A DNA stretch of 64,000 bases from Clostridium_I sp963725425 (lineage in GTDB: Bacteria > Bacillota > Clostridia > Clostridiales > Clostridiaceae): NCBI GenBank assembly GCA_963725425.1, contig CAVRYJ010000040.1, forward strand, positions 434,001 through 498,000, written 5' to 3'. The notes beneath the pieces were generated by a model that was not told the origin of the DNA, made no database searches, and was given only the letters and a program-made list of their open reading frames with translations. Positions 28,056 through 38,130 of this stretch are shown one piece after another; within the stretch, counting starts at the first letter, position 1; the number at the start of each line of letters is the position of its first letter. Position numbers and translations under genes: made by a program.

Positions 28056-29180
28056 ATGAGAGTAGAACCAGTCATAAAAGGAGATGGAAAAGAAAGATAT
28101 ATATTAGTAAATAATGAAGCGAAGATTATTACACCTGTAGTCAAATTTTTAAAATATAGAGACAATACAGGCGCTGCTAGAAATACTCTAAGAACATATA
28201 GTTACCATTTGAAACTATATTTTGAATTTCTAGAGCAATTAAAAATAGATTATTTAGATGTTAGTATTGATGACATTGCCAATTTTGTCGGCTGGCTACA
28301 GATGCCAAAAGAAAGTATTAAAGTTATATATATTGGAGTACAAGAAAGTAAACGGTGCGCTAGAACAATAAACGCAATTCTTAATACAGTATTAATATTT
28401 TATGACTATATAATGAGACATGAAAATTATAAAAATCAAATGTCCGAAAAACTTAAGAGATTTTCTCCATATTCGCAGAAGGGTTTTAAAGGTTTTTTAT
28501 ATCATATAAACAAAAATAAGATGTTTAAAACTAACATTATTAAATTAAAAGTTCCTAAAATAAAACCTAAAATATTAGAGCGTGAGCAGATTAAACTGTT
28601 AATGGAAAGTTGTACAAATAAAAGAGATTTATTTCTTGTTAAACTTTTATGGGAAAGTTCTATGAGAATAGGCGAAGCCTTGAGTCTGTGGATAGAAGAC
28701 TTTAATATATCAGAAACAAAAATATTTATAAGAGATCGTGGAGAGCTTACAAACAAAGCAGAAATTAAGAATGTATACAGTCCTAGAGCAATTGACGTTT
28801 CGCAGGAATTAATGGATGAGTTTATGGATTATATTGCTGAAGTGCATTGTGATGAAGTAGATACAAATTTTGTTTTTATTAAGCTTACAGGAAAAAATAA
28901 GTATGAACCAATGGAATATCAAGATGTTGTTTCACTATTTAATAGATTAAAGAAAAAATTATGTTTTAGTATAAACCCTCATATGCTTAGGCACTCATCT
29001 CTTACAGAGTTAAGACGATGTGGATGGGGAGCAGAACATCTAAGAATGAGAGCGGGACATAAAAGTTTTCAAACTACTTTCCAAATGTATATCCATCCCA
29101 GTGACGAAGATTTAAGAAAAGATTGGGAAAAAGTAAAATCTAATATGACATTAAATCTTGATATGAAAGGATTTGAATAG
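28056..29180 (+). CDS. tnpA: Tyrosine recombinase TnpA of a Tn554-like element
   Basis: 374-residue site-specific recombinase. An N-terminal SAM-like core-binding domain (about 30-130) precedes the catalytic domain with Arg204 in SSMRIGEALSLW, HMLRHS (His309, Arg312), His335 in GHKS and the nucleophile Tyr345 in FQMYIHPS. All catalytic residues are present. The start at 28056 follows AAAGTGAGATGATG. The gene ends two bases before tnpB. Confidence 0.88.
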   Translation: MRVEPVIKGDGKERYILVNNEAKIITPVVKFLKYRDNTGAARNTLRTYSYHLKLYFEFLEQLKIDYLDVSIDDIANFVGWLQMPKESIKVIYIGVQESKRCARTINAILNTVLIFYDYIMRHENYKNQMSEKLKRFSPYSQKGFKGFLYHINKNKMFKTNIIKLKVPKIKPKILEREQIKLLMESCTNKRDLFLVKLLWESSMRIGEALSLWIEDFNISETKIFIRDRGELTNKAEIKNVYSPRAIDVSQELMDEFMDYIAEVHCDEVDTNFVFIKLTGKNKYEPMEYQDVVSLFNRLKKKLCFSINPHMLRHSSLTELRRCGWGAEHLRMRAGHKSFQTTFQMYIHPSDEDLRKDWEKVKSNMTLNLDMKGFE

Positions 29181-29182
29181 AG

Positions 29183-31117
29183 TTGGATACAAAGCAACAA
29201 AGCTTATTAAAAAATGAAGTTATAAGAGAAATTAAACTTGAAGGTGAATGGTTGAATGATACTTGGGACTTAAGTATAGGATCATTTGACATATATAATC
29301 CAAATGGAAAAAAGTTAAATGGATTAATAGAATTTAGCATTCTCAAAAATGAAAATTTCAAAAATGAAATTAAGTTTTTTATTCAACAAAACATAAAAAG
29401 TTATAGATGGAGCGTTAGTTGTGATTACAAGTTTAAGAGAATGAATGAATTGATTCAATTAATATCTTCAAATTATCCATTTTGTTACAGCATTATAGAT
29501 TTAAATATTGATAATATTTCTTTGAAATTAAGAAATTTCATGAAGGAAATGCAATTTGGGGACGAACGAATAAGGTATATATTATTATTGTTCAGAAACC
29601 TAAATAATTATTATATGAAGAAATATGACATAAGAAACGAATTTGAGAAAGATATTTGGGATGTAAGAAATATAAACCCATCTAAAATATCAATTGTCGC
29701 AACAAAATATTACTTTAAATTTGTTGATATACCTCAAGCATTCAAAAAGTTAGCTAAAAATTATCTAAGGGTATGTTTAAATAGATATAGTTTTGGATAT
29801 TGTGAGAAAAAAATAAGGCAGTTGAGACTATTCTCAACTTTTATTTCAGAAAGACATCCAGACTGGAATGATTTGTGCAAGTTAGACAGAGAAGATATTG
29901 AAAGATATATAGAATATATGAACGATGTATTTAAAAAAAGTAAAAATACTGAAATGGCGGTATGGAGTTTTTTAATTGAACTAAAGTTATTTTTAGGATA
30001 CATACAAGCTGCTGATTATAGCGAATCACCTGTAAAGCCAGTTCACACATTGTTATTTAAAGAAGATATGCCTAAATGGCAAGTTTGGAATTTTAGCACT
30101 GAAAAATATATTCCAGAATACGTATTGCAACAATTTGATGATAATATTGAGTTTTTAAAAAAAACATACATCCCTATTGCAATTGTATTGAGAGCTACAG
30201 GAATGAGAATTTCAGATGTATTAACTATGAGATATAGTAAGTGCTTAGAACTAGTTAATGGCGGATGGTATGTTGTAGCCGATTTAAGTAAGACCAAAAC
30301 TATCAATCATAGAATACCTATAACCGAAGAAGTTGCAATTGTAATAAAAGGACAGGTGGAAATAGCAAAAAACTTATTTCAATCAGGAATAAATCCAAAT
30401 AAATTCTTATTTGTTAGCACTAGTCCTGAACGAATGGGTAGACCTCCTTCATCCAGAAACATTTCTAGAGTATTTAACAAACTAGCAGTTGATAGGAAAA
30501 TCGTAGATGAAGAAGGAAATGTATTCCATTTTAGAAATCATGCTTTTAGGCATACAAAAGCTGTAGAACTAATAAATAATGGAATGAATTTGCTACATGT
30601 TCAAAAATGGCTTGGTCATGAAACTCCAGAAATGACATTAAAATATGCTAAATTGTTAGATACAACAATGAGAAAATCATGGGAACAAGTTGTAAAATCA
30701 GGACTTTTCAGAGTAAGCATCAGTGATGGAAAATTAGAAGAACTAGAGCCTAGTACTGAAAATAATGATTTGATTGAGTGGGAATATATAAGAAAAAATC
30801 TTGATGCTGTCAGAATACCTCTTGGATACTGTTTTAAACCTGATAAGGTTCAATGTAATCATCAGTTAAATCCATGCCTAACATGTAGTAACATGTGCAC
30901 TAGTCCTGAATTTACACATGAGTTTGAAATTGAAATAGATGAAACTAAAAAACAAATAGAACGAGCCAAACGTTTTGGAAGAACTGTTTGGGTTGAAAAA
31001 AATGAAATAGCATTGGATAAATTAAATTCAATTTTGAATGTACTGAAAGAAGGTAAACTATATCATAAGGCAGGTAAGAAAAAGCGAGAATATGTAGGTG
31101 ATGAGCGTAATGAGTAA
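29183..31117 (+). CDS. tnpB: Tyrosine recombinase TnpB of a Tn554-like element
   Basis: 644-residue recombinase with a long N-terminal region, a core-binding domain at about 200-290 and catalytic motifs ATGMRISDVLTM, HAFRHTKAVEL, GHETPEMTLKYAKL. After the catalytic domain comes a cysteine cluster, CNHQLNPCLTCSNMC, probably a zinc site as in TnpB relatives. TTG start at 29183, two bases after the tnpA stop. The sequence looks intact. Confidence 0.87.
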   Translation: MDTKQQSLLKNEVIREIKLEGEWLNDTWDLSIGSFDIYNPNGKKLNGLIEFSILKNENFKNEIKFFIQQNIKSYRWSVSCDYKFKRMNELIQLISSNYPFCYSIIDLNIDNISLKLRNFMKEMQFGDERIRYILLLFRNLNNYYMKKYDIRNEFEKDIWDVRNINPSKISIVATKYYFKFVDIPQAFKKLAKNYLRVCLNRYSFGYCEKKIRQLRLFSTFISERHPDWNDLCKLDREDIERYIEYMNDVFKKSKNTEMAVWSFLIELKLFLGYIQAADYSESPVKPVHTLLFKEDMPKWQVWNFSTEKYIPEYVLQQFDDNIEFLKKTYIPIAIVLRATGMRISDVLTMRYSKCLELVNGGWYVVADLSKTKTINHRIPITEEVAIVIKGQVEIAKNLFQSGINPNKFLFVSTSPERMGRPPSSRNISRVFNKLAVDRKIVDEEGNVFHFRNHAFRHTKAVELINNGMNLLHVQKWLGHETPEMTLKYAKLLDTTMRKSWEQVVKSGLFRVSISDGKLEELEPSTENNDLIEWEYIRKNLDAVRIPLGYCFKPDKVQCNHQLNPCLTCSNMCTSPEFTHEFEIEIDETKKQIERAKRFGRTVWVEKNEIALDKLNSILNVLKEGKLYHKAGKKKREYVGDERNE

Positions 31118-31496
31118 TAAAACTAATATTAATATTAATGGCTTAATAAAGTATGCAGAAGAAAAAAAGAAAGCGACTGTAGAGAAAGTAGATTTGTGTA
31201 TACGCACTATTATAAAGAACAAAGGAAATATTAATTTCAATTCTGTTTCTCAGGTTTCAGGAGTATCTAAGGCATATTTATATAAGAATAGTGTGATTAG
31301 AGAACGCATTGAGACATTACGTGATCAAAGTGTAGGTACTTTGAAATCTAAGTATATAAAAAAAGAAATGACAGCATCAAGTAAGGACATAGTTATATCT
31401 TCTAAAAACAAAAAGATTAAGGAATTAGAAGCAGAAAATAAGAGACTTAAAGAACAGTTAAAGATATTGCAAGGTAAGCTTTATGAAAATATATAG
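31110..31496 (+). CDS. tnpC: TnpC-like accessory protein of a Tn554-like element
   Basis: About 129 residues: a helix-turn-helix-like region (NFNSVSQVSGVSKAYLYKN) followed by a basic stretch and a coiled coil (KIKELEAENKRLKEQLKILQ). TnpC of Tn554 has the same size, place and C-terminal coil and influences transposition efficiency and orientation. It overlaps the tnpB stop. ATG 31110 fits AGGTGA at 31096 best; GTG 31098 and ATG 31101 are alternatives. Confidence 0.78.
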   Translation: MSNKTNININGLIKYAEEKKKATVEKVDLCIRTIIKNKGNINFNSVSQVSGVSKAYLYKNSVIRERIETLRDQSVGTLKSKYIKKEMTASSKDIVISSKNKKIKELEAENKRLKEQLKILQGKLYENI

Positions 31497-31549
31497 TGTT
31501 ATATATACAAATATGGTTCTAGCATCTGCATTAATGAAAGGAAAATGAA

Positions 31550-31738
31550 ATGATAGTAACTAAAAAATATATACAAGATTTAAGAGAAAAATCACTTCTA
31601 AAGATATCTAAAAAAACAGAAAAACTGATTTTAGAGAAATTTGGCAAAGAACTTAAAATAGATGAAAATGGATATTTTTATGAGTACTCAGAACAAGATA
31701 TCTGTGAGCAAATAAGGGAAATGATTAGAGCCAAATAA
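31550..31738 (+). CDS. Small hypothetical protein after tnpC
   Basis: 62 residues, charged and helical (KSLLKISKKTEKLILEKFGK), with an acidic end and no recognised domain. ATG 31550 follows AAGGAAAATGA. Same orientation as the tnp genes, 53 bases downstream, so possibly part of the element. Confidence 0.5.
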   Translation: MIVTKKYIQDLREKSLLKISKKTEKLILEKFGKELKIDENGYFYEYSEQDICEQIREMIRAK

Positions 31739-31909
31739 TTTATTAATTTAATAGGGGGAACAGTTGCCACTATTAAATTAAACTTTAGAAATAGCGTACA
31801 AGCTTATCTATGTAGATATATTAACAACGAATAGGTTAAGAAAGTTCAATGATTTTTACTGCATTAGTATAGATATTGCAAATTATACGACATAATAGCC
31901 TAAAGTTTT

Positions 31910-32069
31910 TCTGCAAATTTTTTGACATTTTGAATATCATTTTCATTGGGTCTGCCCTTGGCGATTCCTCCAATTAATTTGAATGGTCCAAAAGTATCAT
32001 AACCCTTACATGCAAAGCTACCAACAACTTCAAACCCTTTTTCTTTTAGTTTTTGTTCAATTTGATGGT
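31910..32069 (-). pseudogene. Flavodoxin-family protein, C-terminal fragment
   Basis: Reads HQIEQKLKEKGFEVVGSFAC, then YDTFGPFKLIGGIAKGRPNE and ends VKKFAEKL with TAG at 31910-31912. This is the usual end of clostridial flavodoxin-family proteins. The upstream part is replaced by reverse-transcriptase text at about base 32070. Confidence 0.6.
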
Positions 32070-32606
32070 TTTATTAATAATCGCATGCCAGTATTAATTT
32101 TATACTGCCTTAGGTTGAATCCAAGAAAATCGAATCCTTCACTAATATGCGTGATTTTAGTTTTATCATCGGCAAGTGCTAACCCTCTTTTATCAAGGTA
32201 TGGTTGGATTTTTTCATAGATATTTATAGCCTCTTCTTTTGTTTTGCATACAACTACAAAATCATCAGCATATTTTACTACACCAACTGAGTTTCTGGCT
32301 TGCATCTTCCATTTCGATTTGCCCTTTCTTTTTCAAATCTACCAAATTCAATAATTTTAGTCTTTTCTTCTGCACTACTCAGTCGAAATTTAGATAGCCT
32401 ACATTTTAATGCTTCATATGTAAATATAAAGCCAAAATTAAGTGATATAAACATTCATGTTGAGGAGATCTTAATCCAATTAAGATTTTAACATATTCTG
32501 GTGTAACACACTTAAAATAAATATTTGCAAACATGTTTAAACCTTTTTCTAAGGACCAAGAGCATTGATTAAATATATCATCTGTTATTTTCCCAAACCA
32601 TTCCAT
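32070..32606 (-). mobile_element. Group II intron reverse transcriptase remnants (two types joined)
   Basis: Pieces in order on the minus strand: a segment from 32606; EEKTKIIEFGRFEKERANRN followed by GKPET-like text, which is the end of a standard intron RT palm; then VVKYADDFVVVCKTKEEAIN with the YADD catalytic motif and ISEGFDFLGFNLRQYK. The second piece should precede, not follow, the first, so two different reverse transcriptases were joined. No frame is long enough to function. Confidence 0.65.
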
Positions 32607-32718
32607 TTCTTTTAAAGCATAAATAATTATACAGTCTAAATAAGTCTAATTAGTCTAAATTCATATTTTCAACATTCCTTCTTTAGTAAAAGTAAAAGTT
32701 CTGGTATCCTCATATATT

Positions 32719-33456
32719 TTACTTTATTGTATCAAAACTAAAACCTTGAGATCTTAAATAATCTATTACCTGTGTAAGAGCTTGTACTGTATTTTTTTTT
32801 GCCCCCGCATCATGCATTAAGACTACTACCACATTTTTCCCTACAGTATTTTTTTTAAGTTGACTTAATAAATATGGTACACTAGGATTGAAACTTTCAG
32901 AATCATTTGTTTCATCATTCCAATCTATATATCTGTAACCTGCTTTAGTAGTGGCATTTCTAAAAGGTGCTAATCTATTACCAAATGGTCCACCTGGGAA
33001 TCTAACTAGTTCAGAATTGTATTTTTTGCCTAATATTGATTTTAAAATTCCATCACATTTGTCCAAATCTCTAACAAAATTTTCTGTCCCTTCCTTATAA
33101 TCTAACTGATGACTGTAAGTATGATTTCCAATAATTTCGTCATCATCTGATTCTTTTTTCACAAGATCAGGATATCTCTCTGCGTTTGATCCTATTATGA
33201 AAAAATTGGCTTTTATTTTGTTTTGATCTAAAATTTGTAATATTGATGTAGTATTGATAGATGGCCCATCATCAAATGTTAGATAAGCCATCTTCTTACC
33301 ATCAGTTCTTTTAATATTCCAAGGTGCTACTTCACCTGCTTGCATTTTTACATTTTTATTAGGCACGGCGCTTTCTCTTTTATTCATAGATGATTCTTCA
33401 TGGGTTGTCCTGTGACTTTTTTTAATTGTATTACCACTTTCAGTTTTATTATTCAA
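32719..33456 (-). CDS. Polysaccharide deacetylase (NodB domain), membrane anchor out of frame
   Basis: Extracellular metal-dependent deacetylase acting on peptidoglycan or chitin-type sugars. Motifs: catalytic-base TFDDGPS, metal HTYSH, RFPGGPFG, DWND and VLMHDAG. Upstream of the 33456 TTG the same frame encodes a hydrophobic run (PIIIFVSLIIVVILTIVFIL), but the only ATG (33524) is in another frame. One extra base near 33507 would give a normal N-terminal anchor, so there is probably a frameshift or base-call error at the 5' end. Confidence 0.82.
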   Translation of the reverse strand: MNNKTESGNTIKKSHRTTHEESSMNKRESAVPNKNVKMQAGEVAPWNIKRTDGKKMAYLTFDDGPSINTTSILQILDQNKIKANFFIIGSNAERYPDLVKKESDDDEIIGNHTYSHQLDYKEGTENFVRDLDKCDGILKSILGKKYNSELVRFPGGPFGNRLAPFRNATTKAGYRYIDWNDETNDSESFNPSVPYLLSQLKKNTVGKNVVVVLMHDAGAKKNTVQALTQVIDYLRSQGFSFDTIK

Positions 33457-33705
33457 AATAAATACTATTGTTAATATTACAACTATAATTAAACTAACAA
33501 ATATAATTATAGGCTCCTATTCATAACACCGTTTTTATTTTTTATTCCGATAATTTTTAGCATAATATTACCCATCTCTCCCAAATAATTATTGTTATAC
33601 ATTGTAACATCTTATAAAAAAACTTTTTGTATTACTGGGCTAAACTCCAAATTTTAATAAAGTTTTTTATTCTTAGAAATTGGAATTTTTTATAATAAAT
33701 TAGTT

Positions 33706-34240
33706 TTAAAATGGCTTATACAAAAGTTTTTTACCTTTAGCTATTATAAAATCAACTAATTTCACTGTACAATATGCTAAAATCAAACCACCTATAACAT
33801 CAAGTACCCAATGTACTTCAAGATATAGAGTTGAATATATTACACTAAGGCAAAATAATCCTCAAACCATTTTAAAGATCTTATTTTTCTCTCTTAACAC
33901 TAATAGAAATACAGCGAATGCTATTGAAACATGCATGGATGGAAAACAATTAATATAAACCAGTGTAAAAAACCAAGTTAATGTGGGAGATGTGTAAATT
34001 CTGAAAATACTTCCATTATTAGATGGTATTTTAGCCCATATTGGGTTTAGATTAATCATTATGCCCTTAGTTATTTCCCAATCTAGTATCTTACCCCAAA
34101 ATGTATATCCAGCTGTTCCGCTTATATGCCTAATGAATAATAAAAACGGTATGGCACAAAACAAGAATGAAATTAATTTAACATTATCTTTTATTTCAGA
34201 ATAAGCAGTAAAACTTGCAAATGCTAAATATCATCTTCAT
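33706..34240 (-). pseudogene. PAP2-type membrane phosphatase, 5'-truncated with an in-frame TGA
   Basis: Reads KDNVKLISFLFCAIPFLLF, CFPSMHVSIAFAVFLLV (PAP2 motif with SxxxH), then KMV, TGA at 33862-33864, then GLFCLSVIYSTLYLEVHWVL and DVIGGLILAY with the last catalytic His and Asp, stopping at 33706. TGG to TGA (Trp) would explain the break. No start is visible: the 5' end fades about 25 bases from the ABC transporter stop. It probably encoded a lipid phosphatase or inositol-phosphotransferase-like protein. Confidence 0.75.
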
Positions 34241-34265
34241 ATTTCCAATAGTAAGTATCTTAAAG

Positions 34266-36001
34266 TTACACTGGAGCAAACTGGCTATTATAAAGTTCAG
34301 CATATTGTCCACCTTTTTCTAACAATCCCTCATGGGTTCCACTTTGAACAATATTACCGTTATCCATGACTAAAATTATGTCAGATTCTTTTATTGTAGA
34401 AAGCCTATGTGCTATAACAAAACTGGTTCTTCCTTCTAACATTTTAAGAAATGCCTTTTGGATTCTAAGTTCAGTTATCGTGTCAATATTGCTTGTAGCT
34501 TCATCTAAAATAAGCATTGGAGGATCCACAAGCATTACTCTTGCAATAGTAAGAAGCTGTCGTTGACCTTGGGAAAGATTTTCACCTAAATCAGTAATTA
34601 TAGTGTCATAACCCTTAGGTAAATGGCGTATGAAGCTATGAGATCCAGATGCTTTAGCAGCACTAATTATTTCATCTTCTGTAGCATTAGGTTTACCATA
34701 GGCTATATTTTCTTTTATAGTTCCTGAAAAAAGCCAGGTCTCTTGAAGAACCATTCCAAAATTAGTACGCAAGCTATCACGACTTATTTCATTTATATTA
34801 GTACCATCAATAAATATACCGCCACTGTTTATCTCATAAAATCTCATCAATAAATTCACAAGAGTTGTTTTGCCTGCACCAGTTTTACCAACGATAGCTA
34901 CTCTGCTACCCGGATTAACAGTGAGATTGAAATTTTGGATAAGTGGGTGTTTTGGTGTATATGCAAAAGCTACATTTCTAAAAGAAATCACACCTTCATT
35001 GTTATGAAGATCAATAGCAATTTTTTGTCACTTACTTCAGATTCCATGTCCATAACATAAAATACACGTTCTGCAGAAGCTGCTGCTGCTTGGATCTGTG
35101 TAAATATTGCGGTTATATCGTTTATAGGCCTTGAAAATAAGGTGGAATATATTAGAAAACTTGATATATCACCTACGGTAAGTTTGCCTAAAATAGCAGC
35201 AAAACAGCCGATGACACCAACAATTGAATAGATTATGTTATTCACAACTCTTGTAGTTGGACCTGACAGCGAACCGTAAAATTGAGATTTGGTGCCTACT
35301 TCACATAAATCATTATTGATATCCTTAAATTTCTTAATGGTATCACCTTCATAATTAAATGCCTTTACAATTTTTTGACCTTCAATAATTTCCTCAATAT
35401 AAGCATTTAAATTACCTAAAATCTTAGCTTGCTTTTTAAACATTTTCTGAGATCTTATTGTAATAAATCTTGCCACAAAGTAAGAAGCGGGAGAAGAAAT
35501 CAAAACTACTAATGTCATAACGCGATTTAAGTAGAACATAAACCCTATAGCGCCAACAATGGTAACAATACCTGTAAGAAGTGTTGATAGGGTTTGAATC
35601 ATACCATCTGAAATTGTTTCTATATCATTGACAAACCTGCTTATGGTATCACCATGAGGACTATTGTCAAAGAATTTTAATGGTAGTGTGCTTATTTTTT
35701 TGAAAAGATCATGCCTAATAGTGTTAACTGAAGAAAAAGCTATTAAGTTAGTTAAATATGTCAAAAGCCAATTAAAGATGTTTCCAACAATATACACTAG
35801 AGCTATTATAATTAGCACTTTGAATACATAGCTAAAGTCTACAAGACCTTTACCTGTCATCTTATCTATGGTTTTACCTATGAGCATTGGAGCGATAAGA
35901 CTTGCAATCACAGTTATAATTGCACTAAAAAGAGAAAACACCATATATAGTTTGCTTTTTGACATATATTTTATGATTCTTTTAATAATAGATTTATTCA
36001 T
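34266..36001 (-). pseudogene. ABC exporter half-transporter (second subunit), one frameshift in an A-run
   Basis: The membrane half (MNKSIIKRIIKYMSKSKLYM, six helices to about residue 300) and the ATPase half (FRNVAFAYTPKHPLI, Walker A GKTGAGKTTL, signature LSQGQRQLL, Walker B MLILDEATSNID) lie in different frames. The break is at the A6 run 35021-35026: with seven A, the text continues VSDKKIAIDLHNNEGVISF and the two halves join. Repaired length is about 578 residues. Likely the partner of the upstream ABC gene in a heterodimeric exporter; either a true mutation or a homopolymer miscall. Confidence 0.85.
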
Positions 36002-36059
36002 TATTTATTATCCTCCTTGTATTCCTCATACTGCCCTATATAATCATTTTGATGATGCC

Positions 36060-37793
36060 TTATCTAGCCTCTTTATCTGAAAGTTGTGAAAGACATATCT
36101 CTTTGTATACTTCACAACTTGTCATAAGATAGTGATGTTTGCCTACTCCTACTATCTTTCCATCATCGAATACAATAATTTTATCTGCGTGTTTTATAGA
36201 GCTGGCACGCTGTGAAACAATAAGCACAGTCATGCTATCACTGCAATTTTTAAGGGCACTTCTAAGGGATGCATCTGTAGCAAAATCAAGTGCACTGGAG
36301 GAGTCATCCAATATTAAAATTTCAGGCGTGGCGATTATTGCCCTAGCAATTGTAAGCCTTTGTTTTTGACCACCAGAAAAGTTATTGCCACCACGAGATA
36401 CCAGCGTATTATAGCCATTAGGAAGTTTTCTAATGAATTCGTCTGCTTGAGCTATTTTTGCGGCAGCTACGATTTCTTCTTCTGTAGCGTTTTTCTTTCC
36501 CCAACGAATATTATCATTAATGCTACCTGTAAAAAGCACGGATTTTTGAGGTACCATACTGATTTTATCCCTAAGTTTCTTCATAGAATAATCTTTAATG
36601 TTTATTCCATCTACTTGTATTTCACCTTTAGTTACATCATAAAATCTTGGAATTAAATTTATAAAAGTGGACTTACCAGAGCCTGTACTACCAATGATAC
36701 CTACTGTTTCGCCCTTATTAATGCTTATGTTAATATCCGTTAGTTCTGGATCACTTGCACTATTATAAGCAAAATCAACTTGGTTAAACTTAATAGAAGC
36801 AACTTCATCATGACAAGCTTTTTCTATGTAACTACCATTGTCTTCCATTGAGACTACAGTATCAAGTATTTCATTAACACGATTAGCAGAAGCTAAGGCT
36901 TTTGTAAATACAATAACAAGATTTGATACTACAACAAGTGCCAATAATATTTGTGTTACGTAATTTACAAATGCAATAATTGTACCTTGAGAAAGGGTAC
37001 CAGCATTGATATGATAGCTACTAGCCCATAAAATAGCAACTATTGCTACATTCATAACAAGAGTTGTGAGAGGGTTTAGTAGAGCAGATGTTTTACCAAC
37101 TAAAACCGCAGTTGAAGTTAAATCATCATTTGCGGCTTTGAATCTTACTTTTTCGTTCTTTGTCTTTGCAAAGGCACGAATTACACGTATACCAGAAAGA
37201 TTTTCACGAATAACTAGACCAAGTTTATCTAACCTATTTTGATATTTACGGTAAAGTGGAGAAGTTCTACTTATGATAAGGTATATAATAATTCCAAATA
37301 CCGGTGTAGACGCAATCAATATAAGTGCCAATCTAAGGTCAAGTAACATTGACATAATAATAGCCCCAATACATATAAAAGGAGCTCGAAATGCAAGACG
37401 AATAAGCATAGCAACTGCTAGTTGAAGCTGATTTACATCATTAGTAATACGATTTGTTAGTGACGCTGTACCGAACTTATCTATTTCCACATAGGAAAAA
37501 TTAGATATGTGTTCAAACAAATGGTTACGCAAATTAGTTCCAAAGCCTTGAGAAGTACGGGCTGCGAAATACTGACATGTCATAGAACTACAAAAGCCTA
37601 AGATTGCCATAGCACACATAATTCCACCCATTTTTAATACATAATTTGTATTGTGTGTTGTTACACCATTATTTATAATAAGTGCCATAAGTGTTGGAAG
37701 CAAAAGTTCTAACATTGCTTCTATAAGCTTAAAGATGGGTCCTAAAATACATTCTTTTTTATATGGTTTTAGAAATTTAAAAAGTTTAGACAA
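36060..37793 (-). CDS. ABC exporter half-transporter (first subunit)
   Basis: 577 residues: six membrane helices in residues 10-300, then Walker A GSTGSGKSTF, Q-loop MVPQKSVLF, signature NFSGGQKQRLT, Walker B ILILDDSSSALD. Asp in place of the catalytic Glu after Walker B (LDDSSS) is typical of the degenerate-site subunit in heterodimeric exporters of the YheI/MdlA type. TTG start at 37793 after GGAGTGATAA. The partner gene begins 58 bases downstream. Substrate unknown, commonly drugs or lipids. Confidence 0.92.
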   Translation of the reverse strand: MSKLFKFLKPYKKECILGPIFKLIEAMLELLLPTLMALIINNGVTTHNTNYVLKMGGIMCAMAILGFCSSMTCQYFAARTSQGFGTNLRNHLFEHISNFSYVEIDKFGTASLTNRITNDVNQLQLAVAMLIRLAFRAPFICIGAIIMSMLLDLRLALILIASTPVFGIIIYLIISRTSPLYRKYQNRLDKLGLVIRENLSGIRVIRAFAKTKNEKVRFKAANDDLTSTAVLVGKTSALLNPLTTLVMNVAIVAILWASSYHINAGTLSQGTIIAFVNYVTQILLALVVVSNLVIVFTKALASANRVNEILDTVVSMEDNGSYIEKACHDEVASIKFNQVDFAYNSASDPELTDINISINKGETVGIIGSTGSGKSTFINLIPRFYDVTKGEIQVDGINIKDYSMKKLRDKISMVPQKSVLFTGSINDNIRWGKKNATEEEIVAAAKIAQADEFIRKLPNGYNTLVSRGGNNFSGGQKQRLTIARAIIATPEILILDDSSSALDFATDASLRSALKNCSDSMTVLIVSQRASSIKHADKIIVFDDGKIVGVGKHHYLMTSCEVYKEICLSQLSDKEAR

Positions 37794-37935
37794 TAATTAT
37801 CACTCCAGTATAAAAAAATATTGCATGTTTTATCCACGCAAATATGATTATAGCATAGGTATTGGTATATTAATAATATATGTTTCATATATATGGTATA
37901 CTAAAATCATATACAAAAGTAATCTGAAAGAAATA

Positions 37936-38096
37936 AGGCATCTGAAAAGAAATAACGAGTCAAAGATTCTGAGGATATTTTGCGTTAGGCGAGGAGCCAA
38001 AACCTTGCGCATATTGATATATGTAATGGTTATGGAGGGCGTTGCATACCACAAAATAGACCAGAGTACTGACTTGTTATTTCTTTGATGATGCCT
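37936..38096. repeat. 161-bp terminal-inverted-repeat element, copy 1
   Basis: Starts AGGCATCTGAAAAGAAATAA and ends with the imperfect inverted copy (TTATTTCTTTGATGATGCCT). The middle contains GGCGAGGAGCCAAAACCTTG and GGCGTTGCATACCAC. A second copy at 60369-60530 matches along its whole length with scattered differences. No coding capacity. The features are those of a MITE-like element or a structured repeat. Confidence 0.85.
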
Positions 38097-38130
38097 AATT
38101 ATCAGTTCAAGGGATAAGAGGGGGAAATGT

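Larger units (their letters stand above)
28056..31738 (+). mobile_element. Tn554-family transposon core (tnpA-tnpB-tnpC and a small passenger)
   Basis: Two tyrosine recombinases of about 374 and 644 residues followed by a 129-residue coiled-coil protein reproduce the sizes and order of Tn554 (about 361, 630 and 125 residues). The genes touch or overlap. The outer boundaries are not identifiable by eye, and the span given is the coding part only. No resistance gene is carried. Confidence 0.75.

Noticed and set aside
29183..31117. RIT-type (three recombinase) element
   Set aside because: Only two tyrosine recombinases are present and the third gene is a short coiled-coil protein, which fits Tn554 instead.
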